Positions 43,357 to 52,376 of a stretch of DNA of 64,000 bases are shown piece after piece. The notes beneath the pieces are model-generated. The model made no database searches and was not told the DNA's origin. It worked only from the letters and a program-made list of their open reading frames with translations. Each line of letters opens with the position of its first letter. The stretch's first letter is position 1. The DNA is from Chryseobacterium sp. PMSZPI (lineage in GTDB: Bacteria; Bacteroidota; Bacteroidia; Flavobacteriales; Weeksellaceae): positions 1-64,000 of the forward strand of contig NZ_PIZV01000070.1 of the NCBI RefSeq assembly GCF_002835665.1, written 5' to 3'. Both the position numbers and the translations under genes were made by a program.

Positions 43357-44382
43357 ATGAAAAAAGCTATTCTCATTATCATTTTGCTGGCTGTTGCCAT
43401 TGCAGGATTTTTTGGATTGAGATTTTATAATAAATATTACGGAAACAATGTAGAAAAAGAAGGTTATGTGCTGATTCCTCATAAAGCAGGGTTTCAACAA
43501 ATCATGGATTCTATTGCCCCGTATGTTAAAAACAAAGAATCTTTTGAAGCCGTAGCCAAGGACAAAGGTCTTGACATCAATTTTAAAGCAGGACGTTATC
43601 ATATCCAAAACGGTACAGGGAATACAGATCTGGTTAATATGATCAAAGCAGGAAATCAGACGGCTAATTCTTTCAGAATCGGAGATTTTGGTGATATATA
43701 CCAAATGATTGGTAAAGTAACCAAAAAAACCGAGCTGGATTCTTTACATTTTGTGAATGACCTGAATGGAGTTGCACAGGAAAAAGGATATAAAGATGCT
43801 GAAGATTTAAAAAAATATTTCTTCATTGATACTTATAATTTTTTCTGGACAGTAAGTCCTAGAGAGTTCTTCAAAAAATTTGACGATCAATATAATGATT
43901 TCTGGACTAGTGAAAGAAAAAATAAAGAACAACAATCCGGTCTGACGAGAGATCAGATTTATGCTCTGGCTTCTATTGTATATAAAGAGTCCGGAGGAAA
44001 AAAAGATGAAATGAGAACGATTGCAGGATTATATTTAAACCGTTACAGAAAAGGAATGAAGCTTCAATCTGATCCTACGGTAATCTATGCCATCAATAAG
44101 CAGACTAATTTCAAAGAACCTATTAAAAGGGTATTATATAAGCATCTGTCTACACCATCACCTTACAATACGTATGCTAATGCAGGTATTCCCCCGGGGC
44201 CTATCTGTATCGTGGATAAAAATTCGGTAGACGCTGTTTTAAATGCAGAAAACAATAATTATATATTTATGTGTGCTGATCCTGCAAGATTTGGATATCA
44301 TAAATTCACAGCAAGTGCTGAGGAACACGCTGTGAATGCAAAGGCCTATCAGCAATGGCTTAATTCAAAAAATATAAAATAG
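43357..44382 (+). CDS. mltG: Endolytic murein transglycosylase
   Basis: 341 residues: a single N-terminal membrane helix (about 4-22), a LysM-like region, and the YceG/MltG catalytic domain with the active-site E211 in SIVYKESGG and LQSDPTVIYA and STPSPYNTYANAGIPPGPI motifs further on. Cuts nascent glycan strands at the periplasmic membrane face. Probably co-transcribed with dapF. Confidence 0.95.
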   Translation: MKKAILIIILLAVAIAGFFGLRFYNKYYGNNVEKEGYVLIPHKAGFQQIMDSIAPYVKNKESFEAVAKDKGLDINFKAGRYHIQNGTGNTDLVNMIKAGNQTANSFRIGDFGDIYQMIGKVTKKTELDSLHFVNDLNGVAQEKGYKDAEDLKKYFFIDTYNFFWTVSPREFFKKFDDQYNDFWTSERKNKEQQSGLTRDQIYALASIVYKESGGKKDEMRTIAGLYLNRYRKGMKLQSDPTVIYAINKQTNFKEPIKRVLYKHLSTPSPYNTYANAGIPPGPICIVDKNSVDAVLNAENNNYIFMCADPARFGYHKFTASAEEHAVNAKAYQQWLNSKNIK

Positions 44383-44512
44383 GCTTAACAAGCACTTAAG
44401 AATTTATACAGTTAAAAAACAAATAAACCATAATATCTTTATAATCAAGATCATCTGAAATTTAAAGATATTAAGGCTATCTCTTTACGATTTTATACAA
44501 AAAAAATAACCT

Positions 44513-47047
44513 ATGAGTAAGACAGAAATTGTCAGTATTTTTACCAAAAAAACTTTAGGGCTTACCTTAGTACTTTCGGCAGCGGCAATGGCCTTTGCAC
44601 AAGAAAAGGCGGGAGTTTCAGGCATGATTGTCAATAAAAAAAATCTACCTGTGCCTTATGCGTCTGTAACTTTCACCAATAAAGCCAACAAATCATTAAG
44701 TGACGCTGTATTGACTGATGAAAAAGGTCAATACAAATTACAGCTTGCTCCCGGAGACTATGACATTACAGTAGAAGCCATCGATTACAAGAAAAGTATT
44801 ATTAATAAAAATATTACCGGTCCAGGAAATATTGGGGCATTATCTATAGAGCCGGAAGCATCAAGTACTCTGGACGGAAAAACTCAGGAGCTACAAGGAG
44901 TGGTTATTACAGCTTCAGCAACCAAGCCTTATAAGGTAGAGCTTGATAAAAAAACATATGATCCGTCGCAGGATATTGTCAGCAAAGGAGGAAATCTCCA
45001 GGATGTTTTAACGAATGTACCTTCGGTTTCTGTGGATACGGATGGAACCGTTTCTATGAGAGGAAATTCTAATGTAAAGTTTTTAATCAACGGTAAGCCA
45101 TCTTCTCTTCTTGGAATTGATGATGGGGCTAATGCTTTACAAAGTATTCCTGCGGATCAGATTGAAAGAATTGAGGTAATTACCAATCCTTCTTCGAAAT
45201 TTGAGGCAAGTGGTACTGCCGGTATTTTGAATATTATTTTAAAGAAGAATAAAAAAACAGGTTTTAATGGAAGTGTAACCGGAACGTTGGGCTATCTTCC
45301 ACAAACTTCACTTAATACAAATTTAAGTTGGAGAAAAGGCAAATTCACCTGGTTTTTAAATGGTGGCGGAGGCTACAGAGAATCTAAGAATACCAGTAGA
45401 ACCGATGCCTGGTTCAACAGTGGAATCAATAAAGAAACTCATAATGAATCTATCAGCAAAAGTAAAAATGATAATTACAATACATCTGCTGGTCTGACTT
45501 ACGATATTTCCGATAAAACATCGGTTAATGCATCAGGTACAGTAAGAACTTTTGATAGCGACAACAAAGGAAATATAAATTATTTTGACTATCCTTTCAC
45601 CGGAGGAAGTATTTTCAGACTGAGAGCAAGTAATGGAACCGGAAATAACCTTGCATTTCAAGGAGATTTTGGATTAGATCATAAATTTGATGATAATGGT
45701 CAGAATCTATCACTATCCTTAAGTTTACAGAGAAACCGCTCAAATAATGATAGTAATATTTATGATACTAGAGAAGATATTTTCCAGCTTCAGGATCTTG
45801 TCAATCAAAATACAGTTAATAAATCAATTATTGCTAAAGCAGATTATGAACTTCCAATTGGTGAGAATTCTAAAATTGAAGCAGGTTACAGACTAGACTC
45901 TAACATTAATGATTACAGCAACCAGGTAATGCAAAGCACAGTATTGAGTCCTGCTTTGGCTTATCTTGATAAGTATACCTACAATGCAAACTATAAAGAA
46001 ATGTTTAATGCATTCTATGTTCAGTTTAAAAGTAAAATAGGCAAATTAGGATATCAAATTGGTCTAAGAGATGAATTGTCAAAAGTTGATGTAGATTATC
46101 TGAACCGTGAAGGAGCAGCTGTAAATAAATCTAAAAACTATAATAATCTTTTTCCTAGCGTATTCTTGAGTTATGAAATTGCAAAAGACAATCAATTTTT
46201 AATTAATTATTCAAGAAGAATTGACCGTCCTCGTTCTTTCTTTTTGATTCCTAATCCTAATTACAGTGATAATCAGAATATTTTTGATGGAAATATCGAT
46301 TTAAATCCTTCTTATGTAGATTCTTACGAAATTGGATACAGTATCTCTAAAAAGAATTTTACAATCAATCCTACTTTATATTACAGACATTCGACTGATG
46401 ATGTAAAAATGCTTGTATACGATCAAGATGTTACTTCTAAAGATGCCAGTGGTGTACCACAAACTTTGACGACTTTCCATACGAAGCCTATCAACCTTGG
46501 AAATGATGATCGTTATGGTTTAGATCTTAATTTCAATTGGGATGCTACGAAATGGCTTAAATTTTTAGGAAACGTAGATTTATTCGGATATAAGACTACA
46601 GGAGTTTATTTTGACCCTACCATTATGAATGAGCCAACTTCTTTTGAGGGAAAAGGTTTCTCTACAAGAGCAAGGCTTACCTCCACATTTAAAATTGACA
46701 AAACTTTTAGTTTTCAGTTACAAGGTTTTTACAGAGGAGGACAAAAAACACAGAGCATAGATAGAAAAGATATGTATGCCTTAAGCTTAGGTGCATCCAA
46801 AACTATATGGAAAGGAAATGGTACTATAAGCTTTAATATTCAGGACATCTTTAATACAAGATCTATGAGATCTACCGCATATGGTCCTAATTACACAAGA
46901 GACAATTATATGCAGTGGCAACCGAGACAGTTTGCCCTATCTCTCACATACAGATTCAAACAGGGTGAAAAAATAGACCAACCTAAAAAGAAAAAAGATA
47001 TTAATTCTAACGCAGCTGGTGACGACCAACAAGGTGGTCCAATGTAA
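44513..47047 (+). CDS. TonB-receptor-like outer-membrane beta-barrel protein
   Basis: 844 residues with a signal peptide (cleavage about AMAFAQ), an N-terminal carboxypeptidase-regulatory (CarboxypepD_reg) Ig-like domain (about 33-115), a plug domain (VVITASATKPYKVELDK through EASGTAGILNIILKK, about 128-245) and a C-terminal 'OMP_b-brl' barrel finishing FALSLTYRF plus a charged tail. This is the large Bacteroidetes family often named TonB-dependent receptor; no SusD partner is adjacent, so a polysaccharide PUL is not suggested. Confidence 0.85.
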   Translation: MSKTEIVSIFTKKTLGLTLVLSAAAMAFAQEKAGVSGMIVNKKNLPVPYASVTFTNKANKSLSDAVLTDEKGQYKLQLAPGDYDITVEAIDYKKSIINKNITGPGNIGALSIEPEASSTLDGKTQELQGVVITASATKPYKVELDKKTYDPSQDIVSKGGNLQDVLTNVPSVSVDTDGTVSMRGNSNVKFLINGKPSSLLGIDDGANALQSIPADQIERIEVITNPSSKFEASGTAGILNIILKKNKKTGFNGSVTGTLGYLPQTSLNTNLSWRKGKFTWFLNGGGGYRESKNTSRTDAWFNSGINKETHNESISKSKNDNYNTSAGLTYDISDKTSVNASGTVRTFDSDNKGNINYFDYPFTGGSIFRLRASNGTGNNLAFQGDFGLDHKFDDNGQNLSLSLSLQRNRSNNDSNIYDTREDIFQLQDLVNQNTVNKSIIAKADYELPIGENSKIEAGYRLDSNINDYSNQVMQSTVLSPALAYLDKYTYNANYKEMFNAFYVQFKSKIGKLGYQIGLRDELSKVDVDYLNREGAAVNKSKNYNNLFPSVFLSYEIAKDNQFLINYSRRIDRPRSFFLIPNPNYSDNQNIFDGNIDLNPSYVDSYEIGYSISKKNFTINPTLYYRHSTDDVKMLVYDQDVTSKDASGVPQTLTTFHTKPINLGNDDRYGLDLNFNWDATKWLKFLGNVDLFGYKTTGVYFDPTIMNEPTSFEGKGFSTRARLTSTFKIDKTFSFQLQGFYRGGQKTQSIDRKDMYALSLGASKTIWKGNGTISFNIQDIFNTRSMRSTAYGPNYTRDNYMQWQPRQFALSLTYRFKQGEKIDQPKKKKDINSNAAGDDQQGGPM

Positions 47048-47056
47048 TATAAAAAA

Positions 47057-47087
47057 AATCCCGAAAATTTCTTTTCGGGATTTTTTT
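47057..47087. terminator. Bidirectional terminator between the OMP gene and the 47094 gene
   Basis: ATCCCGAAAA and TTTTCGGGAT pair around TTTC; T run on the plus strand and A run before it, so it can stop both convergent units. Confidence 0.9.
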
Positions 47088-47093
47088 ATCCTA

Positions 47094-47546
47094 TTATTTT
47101 ACGGGTTCTTTCTTTACAATTTTTTCTTTTTCTGCTTCATAAATTCTACGTCTTAGGTCGCTTGTAGAAAATCTGTGATCTCTTTTATTATAAAAGATTT
47201 CAATCCCTTTTTCTTCACAATATTTCTTTCCTGTAAAATCTTTATCCAGATAATCATCTCCAATAATTCTTACATCGATTACGAAGGATTTTAAAATATC
47301 CAACAGGTCTTCTTCTGTGTAATAAGGAATGATTTCATCAACAGCATTTACAGCTTTCAACTGAATATATCGTTCAACAATCGTTTGGCTTGGTTTATTT
47401 TTACCTGGACGATCATGGGAAGGGTCAATCTGTAACCCAACTATTAGATAGTCGCAAACTGTTTTTGCTTCTTCCAGCATTTTAATATGTCCTGCGTGTA
47501 ATAAGTCAAATGAGGAAAATGTAATACCTATTCTTTGTGTCTTCAT
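47094..47546 (-). CDS. Cytidylyltransferase-family nucleotidyltransferase
   Basis: 150-residue protein with the HxGH-type active site LLHAGH at about 16-21 and the C-terminal RFSTSDLRRRI, the equivalent of ISTSxLR. Resembles glycerol-3-phosphate cytidylyltransferase (TagD) and the RfaE C-terminal domain; makes an activated CDP- or ADP-linked precursor. Last gene of a compact four-gene operon (gaps 12-13 bp) with galE and a DegT aminotransferase, suggesting surface sugar or glycerol decoration. Confidence 0.85.
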   Translation of the reverse strand: MKTQRIGITFSSFDLLHAGHIKMLEEAKTVCDYLIVGLQIDPSHDRPGKNKPSQTIVERYIQLKAVNAVDEIIPYYTEEDLLDILKSFVIDVRIIGDDYLDKDFTGKKYCEEKGIEIFYNKRDHRFSTSDLRRRIYEAEKEKIVKKEPVK

Positions 47547-47558
47547 ATTAATTTAAAA

Positions 47559-48323
47559 TTAAAATTTCGCTGAGATAAATGTTCTTTTAAATGGATAAAA
47601 GACAGGTGACTCAGGAAATGTGTTTTGTAATTCTTGTTTATAATCGTTTTTAAATTGTTCTTTCATATCATCCGGAAGTTTTTCAACATATGGTAACATA
47701 GCAGTTCCTGAAGCCCAAGTAAATATTGCATCTGCATTTTCCAGAATATGAGGGAATACTTTTTCATAAACGGTAATTTCTCTACCCTTATTATCAAATA
47801 GTATTTGGGCATAGTCTTCTATTTTTAAAACGGTATACTCTCTTTCCCAAGAGTTATAAGCTGTCTTATAAGGCTCCGTCCCGGCAATCTTTCTAAGCAA
47901 TTGGTGTACTACATATTCATGATTGGATGGAATCTGCACCGCTAACTGTCCTCCTTCTTTAATTTTACTGATAATTCTGGGAAAAAGCTCTTTATGATGA
48001 TTACACCATTGTATAGCAGCATTAGAAATAATAAGATCATATCGATCTCCTAGGTGGAGTTGCTCTTCAATACTTCTTTTTTCAAAAGTTAATCTGCTTG
48101 TTTTAAAACGAATTGCTTTTTCAAGCATTTCTTCAGAGGAATCTATCCCCAGAACCTTAGAATCTTCCAGATAGTCCAAAAGCTTGGAAGTGAGCTCTCC
48201 TGTTCCACATCCTAAATCAATAACAGACAAACCTGTTTTTGATTCAACAAGCTTCAATAACTCAAAGAAAGGAGCTGAGCGCTCTTCTTTAAACTGATCG
48301 TATACTTCAGGATTCCAAGCCAT
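47559..48323 (-). CDS. Trans-aconitate 2-methyltransferase-like SAM methyltransferase
   Basis: 254 residues. Begins MAWNPEVYDQFKEERSAPF as in Tam proteins; the SAM-binding motif VIDLGCGTGELT is near 34-45 and the acidic loop LGIDSSEEML near 58-67. Could methylate trans-aconitate, but operon context with sugar genes leaves another substrate possible. Confidence 0.8.
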   Translation of the reverse strand: MAWNPEVYDQFKEERSAPFFELLKLVESKTGLSVIDLGCGTGELTSKLLDYLEDSKVLGIDSSEEMLEKAIRFKTSRLTFEKRSIEEQLHLGDRYDLIISNAAIQWCNHHKELFPRIISKIKEGGQLAVQIPSNHEYVVHQLLRKIAGTEPYKTAYNSWEREYTVLKIEDYAQILFDNKGREITVYEKVFPHILENADAIFTWASGTAMLPYVEKLPDDMKEQFKNDYKQELQNTFPESPVFYPFKRTFISAKF

Positions 48324-48335
48324 TATTAAATATGT

Positions 48336-49358
48336 TTATGAATTTCTGGAATTTAAATATTTCTGCCATTCCCAAGTTGTTCTTAGGGATTCTTCCAAAG
48401 AAGTTTCAGATTTCCATCCAAGTTCTTTTTCTGCTTTGGCAGGATTTGCGTATGCGATGGTAATATCACCTTCTCTCCTATCACAGATTTGATAAGGAAC
48501 ATGTACACCATTCGCTCTTTCAAAAGCTTTTACAACCTCTAAAACCGATGATCCTTTTCCAGTTCCCAGATTGTAAATATCAATCATAGTTTCTTCAGAC
48601 TTGTTTTCCATCAGTTTTTTTAAAGCAGCAACATGTGCTTTCGCTAGATCAACAACATAAATGTAGTCACGAACTGCCGTTCCGTCTTCTGTTGGATAGT
48701 CATCACCCCAAATACTTAACTTTTCACGAACCCCTGCTGCAGTTTGCGTAACATAAGGCACTAAATTATTAGGAATTCCAATTGGTAGCTCTCCAATTAT
48801 TGCAGACGGGTGAGCACCAATGGGATTGAAATATCTTAATAATGTTATTTTTCGGTGATAGGCTTTTGCAAAATCAATCAGGATTTCCTCTCCCATTTGT
48901 TTTGTCTTACCATAAACACTTTCAGGCATTTTCAGGGGAGTATTTTCATCAATTGGCATAGAATCAGCTTGTCCATATACAGTACAAGATGAGCTAAAAA
49001 TAAAGTTTGATATTCCTCTTGTTTTAAATTCCTGAAGAATATTAATTAATGAAAATAAATTATTTTCATAATAATCTACCGGAATAACCTGACTCTCTCC
49101 TACTGCTTTAGAAGCTGCAAAATTAATACACCCATCAATTTGATGAGCATCAAAAACCTGATTGAGAAGTTCTTTTCTTTTAAGGTCAAAAGGATAAAAA
49201 ATCGGCTTTTTACCTGTAATCTCCTCGATATTATTTAAAATAAATTTTTCTGAATTAGATAGATCATCTACAATAACAACTTCAAAGCCGTTATTGATAA
49301 GTTCTACTACGGTATGAGAACCAATATACCCAAGTCCCCCTGTAACAAGTATTGCCAT
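48336..49358 (-). CDS. galE: UDP-glucose 4-epimerase
   Basis: 340-residue extended short-chain dehydrogenase. NAD-binding GGLGYIGSH at 7-15, catalytic S124 region (SSSCTVYG) and Y149-x3-K153. Interconverts UDP-glucose and UDP-galactose (or the GlcNAc pair) for surface polysaccharide precursors. Second gene of the operon, 13 bp after the DegT gene. Confidence 0.93.
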   Translation of the reverse strand: MAILVTGGLGYIGSHTVVELINNGFEVVIVDDLSNSEKFILNNIEEITGKKPIFYPFDLKRKELLNQVFDAHQIDGCINFAASKAVGESQVIPVDYYENNLFSLINILQEFKTRGISNFIFSSSCTVYGQADSMPIDENTPLKMPESVYGKTKQMGEEILIDFAKAYHRKITLLRYFNPIGAHPSAIIGELPIGIPNNLVPYVTQTAAGVREKLSIWGDDYPTEDGTAVRDYIYVVDLAKAHVAALKKLMENKSEETMIDIYNLGTGKGSSVLEVVKAFERANGVHVPYQICDRREGDITIAYANPAKAEKELGWKSETSLEESLRTTWEWQKYLNSRNS

Positions 49359-49371
49359 TTTTATTTTTTAA

Positions 49372-50496
49372 TTAAGCCATAAACTCAAGTACAGCATCCG
49401 TAATATATTTCAACTGTTCTTCGTCTAATTCGGTATGCATTGGTAAGGAGATTACCTGATCCAAAAGCTTGTCTGTATTCACAAAATCAGCATCATTGCT
49501 TTCCTGAAAATAAGCTTTTTGCTTTCTTAATGCTACTGGATAATAAATCATTGCCGGAATTTCTTTTTCCGTAAGGAATTTCTGAAGTTCATTACGTTTC
49601 CCATTAAGAATTCTTAGTGTATACTGGTGGAATACATGGGTTGAATTTCCGGATCTTACCGGAGTCAAAATATTTGGATTTCCTGCAAAAGCTTCATCAT
49701 AATAATCAGCTGCTTTTCTTCTTGCTTCATTATAAGAATCCAGGTGAGGAAGCTTTTTTCTCAGAACCGCTGCCTGAATGCTATCCAATCGTGAATTCAC
49801 TCCTACCTCATCATGATAATATCTTTCATACATTCCGTGGTTTACAATTCCTCTTAAACGGTGCGCTAATTCATCGTTATTGGTAAAAATAGCACCACCA
49901 TCACCGTAACATCCCAAATTTTTTGAAGGGAAGAAAGAAGTTGTTCCTACGGTAGACATTGTTCCTGCATATTTCACAGCTCCATCGGAGAATGTATATT
50001 CAGCACCAATTGCCTGGGCATTGTCTTCAATAACATATAAATTATGTTCTTCAGCAATTTTTAGGATTTCTTCCATATTAGCACACTGCCCAAACAAATG
50101 TACAGGAATAATTGCTTTTGTTCTTGGCGTAATCGCTTTTTTGACCTGTTCTGTTGAAATCGTGAAAGTATCATAATCAACATCTACCAAAACAGATTTT
50201 AATTTAAGTAGATGGATAACCTCTACTGTTGCTGCAAAAGTAAAATCGGCAGTAATAACCTCATCTCCTTCTTTCAGATCTAATGCCATCAGAGCTATCT
50301 GTAATGCGTCTGTTCCATTAGCACATGGAATCACATGTTTCACGTCTAAATAAGACTCCAATTCATTCTGGAAAGACTTTACTTCAGGACCGTTGATAAA
50401 AGCCGCAGAATCCATTACATTTAAAACCGCATTGTCTACATCATTCTTTATTTTGTAATACTGACTTTGCAAGTCAACCATCTGAATTTTTTTCAT
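49372..50496 (-). CDS. DegT/DnrJ/EryC1 family sugar aminotransferase
   Basis: 374-residue PLP enzyme; the cofactor lysine is K192 in FFPSKNLGCYGDGG, and GTDAL at 61-65 binds the phosphate. Family members aminate nucleotide-linked keto-sugars. An earlier in-frame start at 50574 would add 26 residues not seen in the family; MKKIQMVDLQ at 50496 is preferred. First gene of the four-gene operon. Confidence 0.9.
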   Translation of the reverse strand: MKKIQMVDLQSQYYKIKNDVDNAVLNVMDSAAFINGPEVKSFQNELESYLDVKHVIPCANGTDALQIALMALDLKEGDEVITADFTFAATVEVIHLLKLKSVLVDVDYDTFTISTEQVKKAITPRTKAIIPVHLFGQCANMEEILKIAEEHNLYVIEDNAQAIGAEYTFSDGAVKYAGTMSTVGTTSFFPSKNLGCYGDGGAIFTNNDELAHRLRGIVNHGMYERYYHDEVGVNSRLDSIQAAVLRKKLPHLDSYNEARRKAADYYDEAFAGNPNILTPVRSGNSTHVFHQYTLRILNGKRNELQKFLTEKEIPAMIYYPVALRKQKAYFQESNDADFVNTDKLLDQVISLPMHTELDEEQLKYITDAVLEFMA

Positions 50497-50583
50497 AAAT
50501 AAATATTTCTGTAAAAATAAGGAATTTAAAATCCTATCAAAAATTTTATTGATTTTGTTTTTATCTTTATACAAAATAATACT

Positions 50584-52188
50584 ATGAAAAAACTTTTACT
50601 CTTTTGTCTCTTAACAGGTTACTTCAGTTCGTCTGCGCAGACAAAGCTGGTTTTTGTTTATTTCACGGATAAACCTAATAAAGCCGCCTTTTACGCGAAT
50701 CCACTTTCGGAGCTCACTCAAAAATCACTTAACAGGCGTACGACGTTGGGAATTCCACTTAATGACCAGGATGCTCCTATTGAACCGTCTTATTTACAGA
50801 ATCTTCAGAATCTTGGGTTTACGGTAACAGATTATTCCAAATGGTTGAATGGTGCAGCAGTAAAGGCTACTCCTGCTCAAATAACACTCTTACAAGCACA
50901 ACCTTTTGTACAATCGGTCGAAAGTTTTGCAAGGAATAGTTCAACAGGACCTACTATTAAACCTGTTAATAAATGGAAAGATAATACAAGTTTTCAGAAA
51001 ATACAGACTTCCTTCAATTACGGTTCGGGTACTGCACAGATTGATCAGGTCAACATAAAGCCTCTCCATTTGGCAGGTTATACCGGTACAGGAATCTCTA
51101 TTGCCGTTATTGATGCCGGATTTCCAACAGTGAATACAGGTTCTGCTTTTTCCAGATTATGGGCTAATAACCAAATAAAAGCCAGCTATGATTTTGTCAC
51201 CAAGAATAATGATGTTTACAATACAACCTTAAGCACCCATGGAACAGCAATTTTAGGGATCATTGGCGGATATTTGGAAAATATTTTTGTGGGAGCGGCT
51301 CCAGATGCAGATTTTTATCTTTACCGAAGTGAAAATGCCACCGTTGAAATTCCGGAAGAAGAAATGTATTGGATTGAAGCTGCGGAAGAAGCCGACAGAA
51401 AGGGTGTAGAAATTATTACGTCCTCTCTCGGATATAATGTCTTTGACGATCCTCAATATAATTATACTTACGCTGATATGAACGGAAGTACTTCTTTTAT
51501 TGCCAGAGGTGCGGGAATAGCTACTGAAAAAGGGATTTTTGTTCTCGCTGCCACAGGAAACTCGGGGCAGCAGCCATGGCATTATCTTTTAACTCCTGCC
51601 GACAACGCTAAAGTATTCAGTATTGGAGCAGTTGACGCTGCCGGTAATTCTTCAGATTTTTCATCTTATGGCCCTAATTCTCTTGGTATCATAAAACCTG
51701 ATGGAAGTACCCAAGGAACTTCCACAACAACAGTTTATGATGGATCCACACTCATTGTAAATGGTACCTCTATCGCAACTCCTATTGCAGCGGGTGGTGT
51801 GGCATGTTTCATTCAGGCATTTCCAACAATGAGCAGGGAACAGGTGAGAACAAAATTAAGACAATCTGCTTCTCTTTATCCTAATTATACAGACCAAATG
51901 GGGTATGGCATTCTTAATTTCGGAAATATGTACAATTCCGTTTTAAGTACTTCAGAACATGTAAAAAAAGAAAAATTCTCCTTATTCCCGAATCCTGTTA
52001 AAAATATATTGAATATTATTTCTGCATATGAAGTAAAATCACTTGAAGTTTATGATAATTTGGGAAGACTCATCAGAAAGAATAATGATCAGAAAATGGT
52101 AAACGTTGAAGATTTTTCCAGGGGAATTTATTATCTGAAAATTCAGACGAAGGATAAAATCTATTATGAGAAATTTATTAAAGAATAA
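50584..52188 (+). CDS. Secreted S8 subtilisin-like protease with type IX secretion tail
   Basis: 534 residues. Signal peptide ending SSSAQ, an inhibitor-like propeptide (about 20-130), then the peptidase with triad D177 (AVIDAGF), H219 (STHGTA) and S396 (NGTSIATP). The last ~70 residues (FSLFPNPVKNILNI through YYEKFIKE) are a Por_Secre_tail type A sorting domain, so the protease crosses the outer membrane by T9SS. Overlapping divergent promoters with the DegT operon. Confidence 0.93.
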   Translation: MKKLLLFCLLTGYFSSSAQTKLVFVYFTDKPNKAAFYANPLSELTQKSLNRRTTLGIPLNDQDAPIEPSYLQNLQNLGFTVTDYSKWLNGAAVKATPAQITLLQAQPFVQSVESFARNSSTGPTIKPVNKWKDNTSFQKIQTSFNYGSGTAQIDQVNIKPLHLAGYTGTGISIAVIDAGFPTVNTGSAFSRLWANNQIKASYDFVTKNNDVYNTTLSTHGTAILGIIGGYLENIFVGAAPDADFYLYRSENATVEIPEEEMYWIEAAEEADRKGVEIITSSLGYNVFDDPQYNYTYADMNGSTSFIARGAGIATEKGIFVLAATGNSGQQPWHYLLTPADNAKVFSIGAVDAAGNSSDFSSYGPNSLGIIKPDGSTQGTSTTTVYDGSTLIVNGTSIATPIAAGGVACFIQAFPTMSREQVRTKLRQSASLYPNYTDQMGYGILNFGNMYNSVLSTSEHVKKEKFSLFPNPVKNILNIISAYEVKSLEVYDNLGRLIRKNNDQKMVNVEDFSRGIYYLKIQTKDKIYYEKFIKE

Positions 52189-52263
52189 GGACTTTCTCGC
52201 ACAGATTAAACTGACTAAGCAGATTTTTATTTTAACCACAGATAATGATATCACAATTTTTAA

Positions 52264-52330
52264 GTTTCGGCTAAAGCCGATGGATTGATTCATTATAAAA
52301 AAAACGGGCTAAAGCCCGTTTCTATTGATA
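52264..52330. repeat. GGCTAAAGCC dispersed double-hairpin repeat, copy 1
   Basis: TTCGGCTAAAGCCGATGGATT, a short spacer CATTATAAAA, then AAACGGGC-TAAA-GCCCGTTT and TCTATTGATAT. A related copy with the same order (GGCTAAAGCCGAATGAAT, TTATAATGG, a GGGCGGGC...GCCCGCCCC stem, CTATTGATAT) lies at 60427-60508. Confidence 0.7.
52302..52321 (-). terminator. Probable terminator after ppc
   Basis: The AAACGGGC/GCCCGTTT stem of the repeat at 52264-52330 is followed on the minus strand by eight T, so it can terminate ppc transcription. On the plus strand the following TCTATTG is a poor T tract, so it serves the protease less well. Confidence 0.7.
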
Positions 52331-52376
52331 TAATTTATTGTATTATTAGAAATACCATTGATTTACCAGGATAATT

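Noticed and set aside
44513..47047. SusC-type receptor of a polysaccharide utilisation locus
   Set aside because: No SusD partner, glycoside hydrolase or PUL regulator is adjacent.
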